Shown: positions 9,553-18,885 of the stretch, piece by piece
Numbering within the stretch: position 1 is the stretch's first letter
How the letters are laid out: each line of letters begins with the position of its first letter
From: Bacteroidetes bacterium GWE2_42_24
GTDB lineage: Bacteria; Bacteroidota; Bacteroidia; Bacteroidales; TTA-H9
Length of the DNA: 64,000 bases
Assembly (NCBI GenBank): GCA_001768515.1
Contig: MEOA01000043.1
Location: 1-64,000, forward strand
Direction: 5' to 3'
Notes under the pieces: generated by a model
What the model saw: only the letters and a program-made list of their open reading frames with translations
Told to the model about the DNA's origin: nothing
The model's database searches: none
Position numbers and translations under genes: made by a program

Positions 9553-10335
9553 ATGACCTGGATACAAGCCCTCCTTATTGCCATCGTCGAAGGAATTACC
9601 GAATTTTTACCGGTGAGTTCCACTGGCCACATGATTATTGCCCAGAGCCTGCTTGGGATTGAATCGACTGATTTTACACGTGCATTTGTCGTTAATATTC
9701 AATTTGGCGCTATCCTCTCGGTAATTGTTCTCTATTGGAAGAGATTCTTCCAAACAGTCGACTTCTATTTTAAACTTTTTGTTGCCTTTATTCCGGCTGC
9801 TATTTTTGGTTTTTTAGCAAGCGATTTTATTGACAGGATGCTTGAAAGCGTGATCGTCGTCGCCATCATGCTTGTACTTGGGGGCTTTATACTGCTCTTT
9901 GTTGATAAGTGGTTCAACAAGCCCGATGCAGAGCAAGAGGTTACCTACAAAAAAGGGTTCTGGATCGGCATGTTTCAAACCATTGCCATGATCCCTGGTG
10001 TATCGCGTTCGGCTGCATCTATCATCGGCGGAATGGCACAAGGGCTCTCCCGCAAGACTGCTGCAGAGTTCTCGTTCTTTCTGGCGGTTCCTACCATGTT
10101 TGCCGCTTCAGCATGGAAGTTGCTCCAGAATTATAAAAGTATTACCACAGACGATATAGATATCCTCATTTTCGGCAACGTGGTCGCTTTCATCGTGGCC
10201 ATTGCAGCTATTAAGACTTTTATCAACCTTCTGACCCGCTATGGGTTCAGAGCCTTTGGATGGTACCGTATTGGGGCTGGTGTAATTATAATAGCCCTAT
10301 TGGCCATGGGTTACGATCTCAACATCATCGGATGA
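9553..10335 (+). CDS. uppP: Undecaprenyl-diphosphatase
   Basis: Integral membrane phosphatase that recycles undecaprenyl pyrophosphate to the monophosphate for cell-wall synthesis; also a bacitracin-resistance determinant. The 260-aa protein has the two BacA signatures, [14 protein letters not shown] near the N-terminus and [13 protein letters not shown] in the middle, and about eight hydrophobic segments. The stop codon overlaps the start of truB (ATGA), indicating translational coupling. A separate promoter and inverted repeat upstream suggest it can be regulated independently of ftsX. Confidence 0.95.
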   Translation: MTWIQALLIAIVEGITEFLPVSSTGHMIIAQSLLGIESTDFTRAFVVNIQFGAILSVIVLYWKRFFQTVDFYFKLFVAFIPAAIFGFLASDFIDRMLESVIVVAIMLVLGGFILLFVDKWFNKPDAEQEVTYKKGFWIGMFQTIAMIPGVSRSAASIIGGMAQGLSRKTAAEFSFFLAVPTMFAASAWKLLQNYKSITTDDIDILIFGNVVAFIVAIAAIKTFINLLTRYGFRAFGWYRIGAGVIIIALLAMGYDLNIIG

Positions 10336-11051
10336 CAAATTATAACTTCGCAGAAGGAGAGATTTTGCTGTTCGACAAACCTTACCGCTGGACATCGTTC
10401 GATGTAGTAGGAAAGGTGCGTAATTATATCCGGCGATACCTTGGTGTCAAATCTATTAAGGTTGGTCATGCCGGAACACTCGATCCTCTGGCCACTGGTC
10501 TGCTCATCGTTTGTACGGGCAAAGCCACCAAACAGATTGACAACCTTCAGGCTTCAGATAAAGAGTATGCCGGTACTTTTGTGTTGGGAGCTACTACTCC
10601 GTCGTTCGATCTTGAGAAGGAGGTAGATGTCCGGTGGCCGGACGCCCACATCACCGAATTTATGATCCGGCAGTCTGCAGCAGCCATGACAGGACCCCAG
10701 ATGCAGATTCCTCCGGTGTTCTCGGCCGTTAAGGTCGATGGTAAGCGCGCATACGACTATGCCCGCGACAATCAGGAGGTGATCATAGCGCCCAAACCAA
10801 TTGTCATTACTGAATTTGAGATTACCCGTGTAGCCATGCCCGAAGTAGGCTTCCGGATTGTGTGTTCCAAAGGTACATATATTAGAGCCATAGCCCGTGA
10901 TTTCGGACTAGCACTCGGAAGTGGTGCCTACATGAGCGAACTTCGCCGTACCCGTTCGGGAGAATTCAGGGTTACCGATGCCTTCGATCCCGAAACCTTC
11001 TGCCAGCAGTTGAAGGAGATTACTCCTGACAGGTTAGGCAAGGCTATCTGA
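10332..11051 (+). CDS. truB: tRNA pseudouridine(55) synthase
   Basis: Converts U55 to pseudouridine in the T-loop of tRNAs. The 239-aa protein starts [17 protein letters not shown]. It has the catalytic [14 protein letters not shown] motif with the nucleophilic Asp, then the substrate-binding [21 protein letters not shown] and [15 protein letters not shown] segments. The start at 10332 overlaps the uppP stop by four bases and matches the normal N-terminus. Length fits the short Bacteroidota TruB lacking a long PUA extension. Confidence 0.95.
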   Translation: MTNYNFAEGEILLFDKPYRWTSFDVVGKVRNYIRRYLGVKSIKVGHAGTLDPLATGLLIVCTGKATKQIDNLQASDKEYAGTFVLGATTPSFDLEKEVDVRWPDAHITEFMIRQSAAAMTGPQMQIPPVFSAVKVDGKRAYDYARDNQEVIIAPKPIVITEFEITRVAMPEVGFRIVCSKGTYIRAIARDFGLALGSGAYMSELRRTRSGEFRVTDAFDPETFCQQLKEITPDRLGKAI

Positions 11052-11564
11052 CTATTCTTTTCTTAGCAAGCCTGTCGGAATATTTCACTGATAATGGTTT
11101 CATGCCAAGAAATGAACGTGATTCCCTAAAACATACATTCAAGATTTACTGATTTTTGTTCCTGGACTGTCATTATGCAAATTTTTTTTATCCCTAACGT
11201 GAGTAATGATAGTCAATAATTTAGTTGTTCACAACTGATTATCCTGTTATTTGAGACCCTTAATGTTCTAAAGATATGTCTTGTTAGGATATAGTATATG
11301 AGTCGTTTATGGTTGTAGTAACGTTTATGTCTCTTCGACATGAAGGATGTGTAACTGTGAGTTGTTTTTAGCATTAAATTATTGGAGGGTATTCTGTATC
11401 GCCTGTGCGTTGTATTTCACTGATGATCCGATATTTGAGCTCACAGGTTCCGGAATGATACCTTTTAAGTTCTCATCGCCTGTTGCCCCTTTGGTTGAAA
11501 AAAAGTTGACACTAAATATCAGAAGGAGCCATACGGCTGGTTAGTCTTTTGCTTATCAAATTGT
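11052..11564. other. Intergenic region between truB and a convergent surface-protein gene
   Basis: AT-rich sequence with no gene I can defend. A stop-bounded open frame on the minus strand (11379-11540) reads like a signal peptide plus a short tail but has no ATG. No repeat was seen. Confidence 0.4.
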
Positions 11565-11660
11565 TACTTTTGCGACATTTTTTTTGTGATTTCCCGCAAG
11601 GCTGATCCCTCGGGCTGAACAGGCGGGTGCTAAAATGTTATACCCCCCAAAGGCATCATT
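11565..11660 (+). ncRNA. Candidate structured transcript with its own -7 box
   Basis: TACTTTTG (11565-11572) matches the -7 consensus. About 20 nt downstream comes a GC-rich hairpin, CCCGC...CTG / CAG GCGGG, with a 4-nt bulge, ending GGGTGCTAAAA. No reading frame follows on this strand before the convergent gene end. Position and structure suggest a small RNA or an orphan leader. No known riboswitch is matched end to end. Confidence 0.25.
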
Positions 11661-11683
11661 CATAAAGCCGGGGTTTCCGGAAG

Positions 11684-14600
11684 TTATTTTCTTGTCAACA
11701 CCACTGTGGTTTTTAACTTTTTGGTGTTGCCGCCAGGTTGAACTACCTCAGCCAGGACAATGTAAATTCCTGATTGTGCCTGATTCCCTCTTTCAGTGGT
11801 GCCGTTCCACGACCATGTATTATTGATCCCGGCCAACTGGTTGTTTACCGGGACAGCTATCCGTCGCCCTGAAGCATCGTAAATGGCGATGGTGGCCATA
11901 TAGCCTGACTCATCGAGGTGCAGGGCAATCGAGGTGATGTCATCACGACCATCACCATCAGGACTAAACACATGGGGCGCGCAGACTAGTTCTCCTTTAT
12001 CTGTAGGGTTGGCGTTGTATTGTGAATTTTGATAACCGGGGGTGCCATAACCTGCAGCGGCCCCTGCCGATTGCCAGTTGGTTCGATCGGAAGACAATCG
12101 TAGCGGATTTACTCTTTCCAGAGCCACGCCGTCGGTGGAGGTGATCAGCGGGGAGTGAAGTTTCTCATCATATTCCAGAGAGTCGATGACAAGTTCGGTA
12201 TTTTCCATTTTATGCAGCCAGATAGTACCCCCCGATAAAGAGAAATCAGGAAGGTCGGCAAAAGGGATCAGGTTACCTGGCGAACGAATGGTGTAGCGAT
12301 CGGCAAGTTGTTCGGGTTTCTGGCTGAACAGGGCATAGCCGTCGGGAAAGAGGAGCCCCGGTGGTAAAAACACTGTTTTACCGATAGCTGAGGTATGGCT
12401 AAGGTAGGTGATCCCCATGGTCGCCATGTCGATGGTTGAAGCAGATGGGTTGTAGAGTTCCAGATAATCTTTTCCATTGCCCGCGGGGTTGGTGAGTAGT
12501 TCATTGATTACCGCATCGCCGACTTCTGCTGTTGAAGGTATGGCTACCCTAGTACTACTGAGTGCCTGAAGATTATTCCCGGCACAGTCGGTTAGATCTT
12601 CTGAGACAGCAATGGTGTATATCTGGTCAGGTTCAAGGTTCATGGGAAACTTTATGATGACTGTATCGAAGAAAGGTCTTGCCGGAGTAGCCTCAAGCGG
12701 GTGAAAATTCCCCGGAGTGATGGTGTAATTAATGGTTTTGGCTGCTGCGAGGCTGTCAGTATTTTCACTGAAGATTAGCCTGGCCTTATCGGGAGCCAGG
12801 TAGTTAGCCCTGAGCAGTATGGGAGCGGTAATGTCGGGATTGGAGCCGTTCAGCGAATTTTGTTTTCCCGGCGTTCCTCCTGAAACATCGCATGAAGCAA
12901 TCCAGTTGGTTTCACCTGAACAGGGATTTTGCGGATCGATCATCTCGATTGACCATCCTCCGTCGGCTTTGGCCGGGTTGCCATACCAAGAGTCTTGATA
13001 TCCCACCGCGTGAATTTGTTGGCCGGTGCTGTCGGCCAGTATCAGGATGGCCCCCTCGTTGGGGATGCTGAGCGAACTAAGAGGAAGCACGGTGCCATAC
13101 CCATGAAGCTGGCTGATATTTGATGCAGCTGTTACGATGAGGTATTCCCCGGGTAGCATGAGGTGGACAGGGAATTCTTTTATGGTGGTGCCTGTTTGTA
13201 GGCTCCAGCCCTGCAGATTTACTGAATGAGTGGTTCGGTTGTATAGCTCTATGTATTCTACGGCCGGAAGTGCAACCACAGGTTCAGGATCAGCCATGAT
13301 CTCGGTAATCAGTACATCGTGGAGACTTGCCGGGGCTGGTCTTCCGAATGAAAGGGTGGTGTCGGCTGTTAATGTAGTTCCCTTGCAGTTGGCCACCTGT
13401 TGTTTTATGGTAAGACGGTAAATAGCGTTATCAGCAAAGGGAGTGGTGAAGCCCAGCGTTACGCGGTTGGATTTGGAGATAACGGCAGTAGCCGGAGCCA
13501 CCGATTGTGTTCCGTCACTCAGTATGAAGTTCTCTCTTGCCGTAATAGTGGGTATTGACATGGGCTGGCTGAAGGTGATGGTCATTGCCCTTTCGCCCGA
13601 GGCCTCCAGACCGCTTACTACCGGGGTTCCTGCCGTAAACTGCACGACGGTATTGACGGCGCCCGGTGATCCACCTGCGGCAGCAATAGAGGCGTGCCAG
13701 TTGGTCTCCCCGAGGCAGATATTTTCGTGTGAGATCATTTCGAGCGACCAGCCCCCATCTTCCTTATTGCCATCTGTATACCACGAGAGGTTATATGTTA
13801 ATGAGTCGATGACCAGTGAGGATGTATCAAGCAACCACAGCGACTGCCCCGTGTTGGTAAGTGTGAGACTGGGAAGGGATGTTGCGCTGCCAATTGCTGA
13901 GAATGAAGGTAAAGCCTCCGTTTTGCAAAGGATTATGTAGCCGTTTGCCGCAAGAATTCCGCCAGAGATAGGGCGTGCGGTTTCACCGGTTAGGAGTGCC
14001 CATCCTTTAAGATCGATGGGCATAGCCGTTGTGTTGTAAAGTTCAACATACTCATAATTGGGTAAACCAACGGGAGGATCCGGGTCTGCCATGATCTCAT
14101 TGATCAGGACATCTCCGGGCACCACGGTATAGATACAGAACTGAAGTGACTGGTCGACGCAAGAGTTTAAGGCCAGATCGGCGACGTCATTGGCAGTGAT
14201 AGTATAAAGGACACCTTGCATAAACTGTTCGGCAAACGTGAGGATCACTTCTGCCGGGTTGGTCGTTGAAAGGATGGCCTTTTGGGGGTTAAGATTTGCC
14301 GGGGTAAGGGTGTAGTTGGTGGAGACATTGGCCGAAAGCGGATCGAGTGATTCATCAAACTGAAGTGCAAGTATATGCTCTCCTGTAATAGCCAGGGCTG
14401 TGAGCGAAGGGGGAGTGATGTCGATGGTTGGAGTACCTGCAAATATATCGTCGAGGTAGAATTTTGTTGAGTTACTGGTGGTGTATTTACAGAGCCAGCC
14501 AAACCAGGAATCCGACAGCACGAAGTTGTTGCTTCCTGACCCCTGAAGTGTATAAACCTGTCCGTCAGGTGAAGTATAAAGCCTGAAGTTACCACTCACA

Positions 14601-15079
14601 TCACGAATTACTTTAACGGTCAGGTTAAAGCTGGATGCAATCTGCCCTGCCTGTCCTGTACAGATTTCCTCGTCGGTTGCTGACTGACGGGCGATTAGCC
14701 TGATAGCATCCAGTGAGCCCGCCTCTCCAAACCTGAGGTATAGGCCATCGGGGGTGGTGCTTAGGTCGGGCTGTTCTGCAGCCAGATAGACAAGGGCATT
14801 GTTGTTATCAGAGGGGCTGAAGGAGAGTCTGATCCGGAAGCGCCATTCCATGTTTGTCAATGATGGAGCCTCAGTTGAAAGCCAGGAGGAGCCTTCGCCG
14901 GAGGAATGGAGTTGTAGCTGAAATGAGGTGTTGACAATAAACTGTGTAGTTGTTCCATTCCACTCCGGATTATTGGTAAAATCACCATCGGAGAAATTCT
15001 CGGTGAGTTGGGCCTCGCAGGAATAAAAACTCATGATCAGAATGAAGGTCGGAAGGAATCTCAAAATAGGCTGTTGCAT
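11684..15079 (-). CDS. Giant secreted lamin-tail-domain surface protein
   Basis: A 1131-aa exported protein. The signal peptide starts MQQPILRFLPTFIL and ends EAQ. The first 220 residues look like a concanavalin-like/LamG sandwich (ENFSDGDFTNNPEWNG). Three lamin-tail domains follow: VLINEIMADPDPP (about 323-430), VLITEIMADPEP (about 586-700) and VINELLTNPAGNGKDYLELYN (about 855-965). They alternate with Big_5/SbsA-type Ig-like segments (LALQFDESLDPLSA, MTITFSQPMS, ARLIFSENTDSL). The last 90 residues (FSPDGDGRDD...SGIYIVLAE) resemble the FlgD/CHU_C-like C-terminal region used for export in gliding Bacteroidota. It is probably a cell-surface adhesin or structural protein; the substrate is unknown. 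Monocistronic. Confidence 0.85.
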   Translation of the reverse strand: MQQPILRFLPTFILIMSFYSCEAQLTENFSDGDFTNNPEWNGTTTQFIVNTSFQLQLHSSGEGSSWLSTEAPSLTNMEWRFRIRLSFSPSDNNNALVYLAAEQPDLSTTPDGLYLRFGEAGSLDAIRLIARQSATDEEICTGQAGQIASSFNLTVKVIRDVSGNFRLYTSPDGQVYTLQGSGSNNFVLSDSWFGWLCKYTTSNSTKFYLDDIFAGTPTIDITPPSLTALAITGEHILALQFDESLDPLSANVSTNYTLTPANLNPQKAILSTTNPAEVILTFAEQFMQGVLYTITANDVADLALNSCVDQSLQFCIYTVVPGDVLINEIMADPDPPVGLPNYEYVELYNTTAMPIDLKGWALLTGETARPISGGILAANGYIILCKTEALPSFSAIGSATSLPSLTLTNTGQSLWLLDTSSLVIDSLTYNLSWYTDGNKEDGGWSLEMISHENICLGETNWHASIAAAGGSPGAVNTVVQFTAGTPVVSGLEASGERAMTITFSQPMSIPTITARENFILSDGTQSVAPATAVISKSNRVTLGFTTPFADNAIYRLTIKQQVANCKGTTLTADTTLSFGRPAPASLHDVLITEIMADPEPVVALPAVEYIELYNRTTHSVNLQGWSLQTGTTIKEFPVHLMLPGEYLIVTAASNISQLHGYGTVLPLSSLSIPNEGAILILADSTGQQIHAVGYQDSWYGNPAKADGGWSIEMIDPQNPCSGETNWIASCDVSGGTPGKQNSLNGSNPDITAPILLRANYLAPDKARLIFSENTDSLAAAKTINYTITPGNFHPLEATPARPFFDTVIIKFPMNLEPDQIYTIAVSEDLTDCAGNNLQALSSTRVAIPSTAEVGDAVINELLTNPAGNGKDYLELYNPSASTIDMATMGITYLSHTSAIGKTVFLPPGLLFPDGYALFSQKPEQLADRYTIRSPGNLIPFADLPDFSLSGGTIWLHKMENTELVIDSLEYDEKLHSPLITSTDGVALERVNPLRLSSDRTNWQSAGAAAGYGTPGYQNSQYNANPTDKGELVCAPHVFSPDGDGRDDITSIALHLDESGYMATIAIYDASGRRIAVPVNNQLAGINNTWSWNGTTERGNQAQSGIYIVLAEVVQPGGNTKKLKTTVVLTRK

Positions 15080-15181
15080 AATTCACGGTTTTTAAGTAAC
15101 AATGAATATCACTTTATCAAATGATTAAGGTTGCAGGATGATTGCAGGCGGTCTGTCGCCTTAAACTCAGTATAAAAGTAG

Positions 15182-15216
15182 TAAATTTGCCAACGAATCT
15201 GTCAGTCGGTGACAGA
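15182..15216 (+). promoter_or_regulatory. asd promoter and 5' hairpin
   Basis: -7 box TAAATTTG (15182-15189). Nine bases further on begins a perfect 7-bp inverted repeat, TCTGTCA / TGACAGA (15198-15216), which would be the first structure of the transcript. The leader to asd is about 170 nt. Confidence 0.5.
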
Positions 15217-15240
15217 AATAGATTTATAACATCCTTTTCG

Positions 15241-15297
15241 ATGAACCTGAAGTACTTCTGCCTATTTTTCTTTTCCGTTGGTGAAGGTTTCGAATAA
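15241..15297 (+). CDS. Possible 18-codon leader peptide upstream of asd
   Basis: A short frame MNLKYFCLFFFSVGEGFE followed by TAA lies inside the asd leader. It is rich in Phe (5 of 18). There is no Shine-Dalgarno, and the amino acids do not match an aspartate-family attenuator, so it may be fortuitous. Confidence 0.15.
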   Translation: MNLKYFCLFFFSVGEGFE

Positions 15298-15365
15298 TGG
15301 TGTCACCGTCAGCAGATCGTCTGAGTGATTATTAATATTGTTATCCTGACCAGATATTTTTAAAT

Positions 15366-16358
15366 ATGAAAGTTGCTGTTGTAGGTGCCACTGGTATGGT
15401 GGGAGCAGTTATGCTGCAGGTACTGGCCGAATCGGCTCTGTTTTCTGACTGCACAGTAATTCCTGTTGCTTCTGAACGATCGATTGGGAAGAAGCTTGTA
15501 TTTAAAGGACAGGAATTAGCAGTGGTTTCCGCTGTTGAGGCTATTAAGGCAAAACCCGTCCTTGCTCTGTTTTCGGCAGGTGCCTCCCTGTCGAAAGTAT
15601 TAGCTCCGCAATTTGCTGAAGCCGGCATCACTGTTATTGACAACTCATCCTGTTGGCGGATGCATGAGAACATTCCGCTGGTGGTTGCCGAGATCAACGG
15701 GAATATACTTACACCGGCTGATAAGATTATTGCCAACCCCAATTGCAGTACAATGCAGATGGTTTTGGCACTCTTTCCTTTACACCTTAAGTATGGTATA
15801 AAACGTGTAGTGGTGAGCACCTATCAAAGTGTAACCGGAACAGGAGTCAAGGCTTTGCGTCAGCTTCTCGACGAGAGAGCAGGCCTTGAAGCCGACAGAG
15901 CTTATCCCTGGCCTATTGATATGAATTTGTTTCCACATGGGGGATCGTTCCTGCCCGACGGTTCTACCACTGAAGAAGAGAAACTGTTGATGGAGACACG
16001 AAAGATACTTGGTGATGATTCTATTCAGGTTACCGCCACCGTGGTACGTGTACCGGTGAAGGGCGGCCACTCGGAAGCCGTCAATGTAGCGTTTCATAAT
16101 GACTTTGACCTGGCTGAAGTGAGGTCACTTCTTGCCGGTACTCCGGGTATCACTATCCAGGATGATCCTGCTATCAACCTCTACCCGATGCCGCGATTTG
16201 CCGAAGGGAAAAACGATGTGTTCGTCGGACGGCTTCGGCGCGATTTTACGCAACCTAACACACTTAATATGTGGGTGGTGTCAGATAACCTGCGGAAAGG
16301 GGCGGCTACCAATGCCGTTCAGATCGGCGAGTATCTGCTTAACAACAAACTTATCTGA
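15366..16358 (+). CDS. asd: Aspartate-semialdehyde dehydrogenase
   Basis: Reduces L-aspartyl phosphate to the semialdehyde with NADPH at the branch point to lysine/DAP, threonine and methionine. The 330-aa protein has an N-terminal VGATGMVGAVML Rossmann motif, the catalytic Cys in NPNCSTMQM, and the catalytic His segment VKGGHSEAV. Length is normal. ribF starts 12 bp after the stop, so the two are probably cotranscribed. Confidence 0.96.
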   Translation: MKVAVVGATGMVGAVMLQVLAESALFSDCTVIPVASERSIGKKLVFKGQELAVVSAVEAIKAKPVLALFSAGASLSKVLAPQFAEAGITVIDNSSCWRMHENIPLVVAEINGNILTPADKIIANPNCSTMQMVLALFPLHLKYGIKRVVVSTYQSVTGTGVKALRQLLDERAGLEADRAYPWPIDMNLFPHGGSFLPDGSTTEEEKLLMETRKILGDDSIQVTATVVRVPVKGGHSEAVNVAFHNDFDLAEVRSLLAGTPGITIQDDPAINLYPMPRFAEGKNDVFVGRLRRDFTQPNTLNMWVVSDNLRKGAATNAVQIGEYLLNNKLI

Positions 16359-16370
16359 ACCAAATAATCT

Positions 16371-17327
16371 GTGAAAATCCATTATACCCTTTCTCCTGCT
16401 GTTTCGTTTACACGGCCTGTGGTTACTGTCGGTACTTTCGACGGTGTGCATCTGGGGCATCAGAAAATTATTTCAAGGCTTAAACTGATTGCTGCCCAAA
16501 CCGATGGTGAGAGTGTTGTGGTGACTTTCGACAATCACCCGCGATTAGTTCTTCACCCCGATGATGATACCATCAGGTTGATTAACATTAACTCACGTAA
16601 GTTCGAGCGGTTGGCTGCAGCAGGAATTGATCACCTCGTGGTTATCCCCTTTACCGTGGAGTTCTCGCGTACTCCATGGTTTGATTTTATTCGTGATTTT
16701 ATCGTTGGAAAGCTTAAGACAGCCAATCTGGTGATTGGCTACGATCACCGTTTCGGAAATAACCGGGAAGGAAGCCATGAGAAGATGCAGGAATTATCGT
16801 TACAATACGGGTTTCATGTTGAGGAGGTGGATGAATTTTTGGTTGACGGGCTTGAGGTAAGCTCAACACGTATCAGAAAGGCACTTAATGATGGTAATAT
16901 ACTTGAAGCCAATAGATTACTTGGCTATGAGTACAGCATCACCGGTAAGGTAGTGCGGGGAAACCGCATCGGGCATCAACTGGGGTTTCCGACTGCCAAC
17001 ATTGAGACAGATGACCGCTATAAATTGATCGCCGCCAACGGGGTATATGCATCACGGGTAGAATGGAATGGAAATCTTTACGGAGGGATGAGCAATATTG
17101 GCATACGCCCTACCATCAACGACAGCAGGTTTGCCGTGGAAGTAAACATCTTCGACTTTAATCAGGAAATATATGAGGAATGCCTTACTGTTTATTTCGT
17201 TGAACGGCTCAGGGATGAGATCAGGTTCAACTCGCTGGAGGCACTCAAAGTGCAGATCATGTCAGATGAATTGGCCATTCGACGGGTTCTTCGGGCACAT
17301 AGCGTTCCTGCACCGGTGAGCTACTGA
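16371..17327 (+). CDS. ribF: Bifunctional riboflavin kinase / FAD synthetase
   Basis: Makes FMN from riboflavin and then FAD from FMN. The N-terminal FAD synthetase domain has GTFDGVHLGHQ (about residues 22-32) and the STRIRKAL motif. The C-terminal riboflavin kinase domain has GNRIGHQLGFPTANI, GVYAS and GIRPTIND. The start is GTG at 16371, the only candidate that keeps the normal N-terminal length (318 aa). It lies 12 bp after asd. Confidence 0.95.
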   Translation: MKIHYTLSPAVSFTRPVVTVGTFDGVHLGHQKIISRLKLIAAQTDGESVVVTFDNHPRLVLHPDDDTIRLININSRKFERLAAAGIDHLVVIPFTVEFSRTPWFDFIRDFIVGKLKTANLVIGYDHRFGNNREGSHEKMQELSLQYGFHVEEVDEFLVDGLEVSSTRIRKALNDGNILEANRLLGYEYSITGKVVRGNRIGHQLGFPTANIETDDRYKLIAANGVYASRVEWNGNLYGGMSNIGIRPTINDSRFAVEVNIFDFNQEIYEECLTVYFVERLRDEIRFNSLEALKVQIMSDELAIRRVLRAHSVPAPVSY

Positions 17328-17375
17328 CCCGGGGGATGTGACACCTGCCTGAGATGAAGAAATAAGCTTACCTAA

Positions 17376-17930
17376 TTACTTTGTTGGTTGGTAGGTGTTG
17401 AACCTTACCATCTGTTCCAACGGTTTCCTCACCTTGGCTTTGATGCGGTCTTCTTCTGGATAACCGACGGCAATCAACAATCCTATGGTTTTTGATCCCG
17501 GAATGCGGAGTATGGTTTTAATCGGTGCGTCGTTGAACCATCCCAGCATACACGTACCCAAGCCAAGTTCTGTTGCCTGCAGACAGAAGTGTTCTGCTGC
17601 CATCCCTATGTCGATTAGGGGATATTCTTTGTTTTTGATGATACTGCCTACCTGGGTAATCAGGCTTGATTTCTCAATGACCATTACCACAACAGCACCA
17701 GCCTGAAGTACAAATTTATTGAAAGAGACAAGCCTGCTGTATGTTTCATGGGCTACTTTATCTTTCAGTTCCTTGTCGTCAACCACAATAAAGGTCCAGG
17801 GTTGAGAATTACTGGCCGAAGGTGAGAGCCGCGCAGCTTCTAAACAGAGTTCCAGTTTCTCACGTTCAACGGGTTGACCGTTGTAATGCCTTATGCTTTG
17901 GCGTTTTTGGGCTAACTCAATAAATTTCAT
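17376..17930 (-). CDS. Nitroreductase family FMN oxidoreductase
   Basis: A 184-aa protein of the Nitroreductase/FMN family: RQSIRHYNGQPVE at the N-terminus (FMN phosphate contact), ARLSPSASNSQPWTFIVV, DIGMAAEHFCLQATELGLGTCMLGWF and a C-terminal AVGYPEED. Likely cytosolic and NAD(P)H-dependent; the substrate cannot be told. It is a single gene, convergent with ribF. A near-consensus -7 (TAACTTCG, one mismatch) lies at 17991-17998 on the minus strand. Confidence 0.88.
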   Translation of the reverse strand: MKFIELAQKRQSIRHYNGQPVEREKLELCLEAARLSPSASNSQPWTFIVVDDKELKDKVAHETYSRLVSFNKFVLQAGAVVVMVIEKSSLITQVGSIIKNKEYPLIDIGMAAEHFCLQATELGLGTCMLGWFNDAPIKTILRIPGSKTIGLLIAVGYPEEDRIKAKVRKPLEQMVRFNTYQPTK

Positions 17931-18032
17931 TTCTTCTCAGAATTTGAATTGCAGATTGTAATCCCCTACGGCGTCAGGTGGGGGGGGATGCGAAGTTAGT
18001 TATTTTTCAATGAAAAACGGTTTTGGTTTTAC

Positions 18033-18040
18033 TACCTTTG
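18033..18040 (+). promoter_or_regulatory. -7 box of the SRAP gene
   Basis: TACCTTTG lies 20 bp before the ATG at 18061. No -33 TTTG at the usual distance. Confidence 0.55.
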
Positions 18041-18060
18041 GTTTCAAAACAGATCAGGTT

Positions 18061-18885
18061 ATGTGCGGACGGTACTTGCTGGTTCAGAAGGTGGAAGTGC
18101 TTGAGAAACGGTTTCAGGCTGAAGCACCTCCCGGGTTCGTGTTTAACGGATCATACAACATTGCACCGGGACAGATTGCACCGGTTATTGTTGGGCATCA
18201 ACCCCATTCCCTGCAACTGTTCAGGTTTGGTCTGTCGCCTTTCTGGGCCAAAAAAGATATGATGCTGATCAACGCCCGCGCCGAAGGTGATCATAATCGT
18301 GAAGACGCTTCAGGTTATGCCGGCGCCCGGGGAATCATCGAAAAGCCTTCCTTTCGTAAGGCTATTCGTTCGCAGCGGTGCCTTATACCTGCCGATGCTT
18401 TTATCGAGGGAACCATCATCGAGAAGTTGGGAAAGCCATTTCTTGTCTATTTGCGCAACAAGGTGCGTCCTTTTGCCATGGCAGGTATCTGGGATCAGTG
18501 GAAGCATCCTGAATCAGGGGCTGAAGTGTTTGGCTTTGCCATTGTTACCACGGCTGGAAATGAATTGATGCGAATGCTGCCGCACCATCGTATGCCGGTT
18601 ATCCTTAACCCGCGTGATGAGGCTGTTTGGCTTAATCCTGACGCCCCCCTTTACAAAATTACCCGATTGCTGAATCCTTTCGATGCCAGTCTGATGAATG
18701 CCTATCCCATCACACCGGCAGTGAAGTCACCGAAGGCTTCAGGTGCTGACCTTATCAAGCCGTTAGGTCAACCCCTGCTGGGCGAAACCGAAGTGATGGT
18801 GAAACGCAACATGATGTTACAGGGAATGGGCAACCGCAAGCAATCGTTTAACGATCACAATCCTGAAGAACCAATTAAACCATGA
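18061..18885 (+). CDS. SOS response-associated peptidase (SRAP, YedK/HMCES-like)
   Basis: Predicted to form a DNA-protein crosslink with abasic sites in single-stranded DNA and thereby protect them. The start is fixed at 18061 because the mature N-terminus must be Cys2: MCGRYLL. Other family residues present are the Asn/Arg in INARAEGD, the Glu in CLIPADAFIEG (usually ADGFYEW, so the Trp after the Glu is replaced by Gly), and the His in LPHHRMPVIL. The protein is 274 aa. Its TGA overlaps the start of the following radical SAM gene (ATGA), so the two are translated from one message. Confidence 0.9.
   Translation: MCGRYLLVQKVEVLEKRFQAEAPPGFVFNGSYNIAPGQIAPVIVGHQPHSLQLFRFGLSPFWAKKDMMLINARAEGDHNREDASGYAGARGIIEKPSFRKAIRSQRCLIPADAFIEGTIIEKLGKPFLVYLRNKVRPFAMAGIWDQWKHPESGAEVFGFAIVTTAGNELMRMLPHHRMPVILNPRDEAVWLNPDAPLYKITRLLNPFDASLMNAYPITPAVKSPKASGADLIKPLGQPLLGETEVMVKRNMMLQGMGNRKQSFNDHNPEEPIKP

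Noticed and set aside
11379-11540. Minus-strand open frame resembling a signal peptide plus a short tail
   Set aside because: No ATG or convincing GTG/TTG start, and no promoter; 54 codons without a stop can occur by chance.
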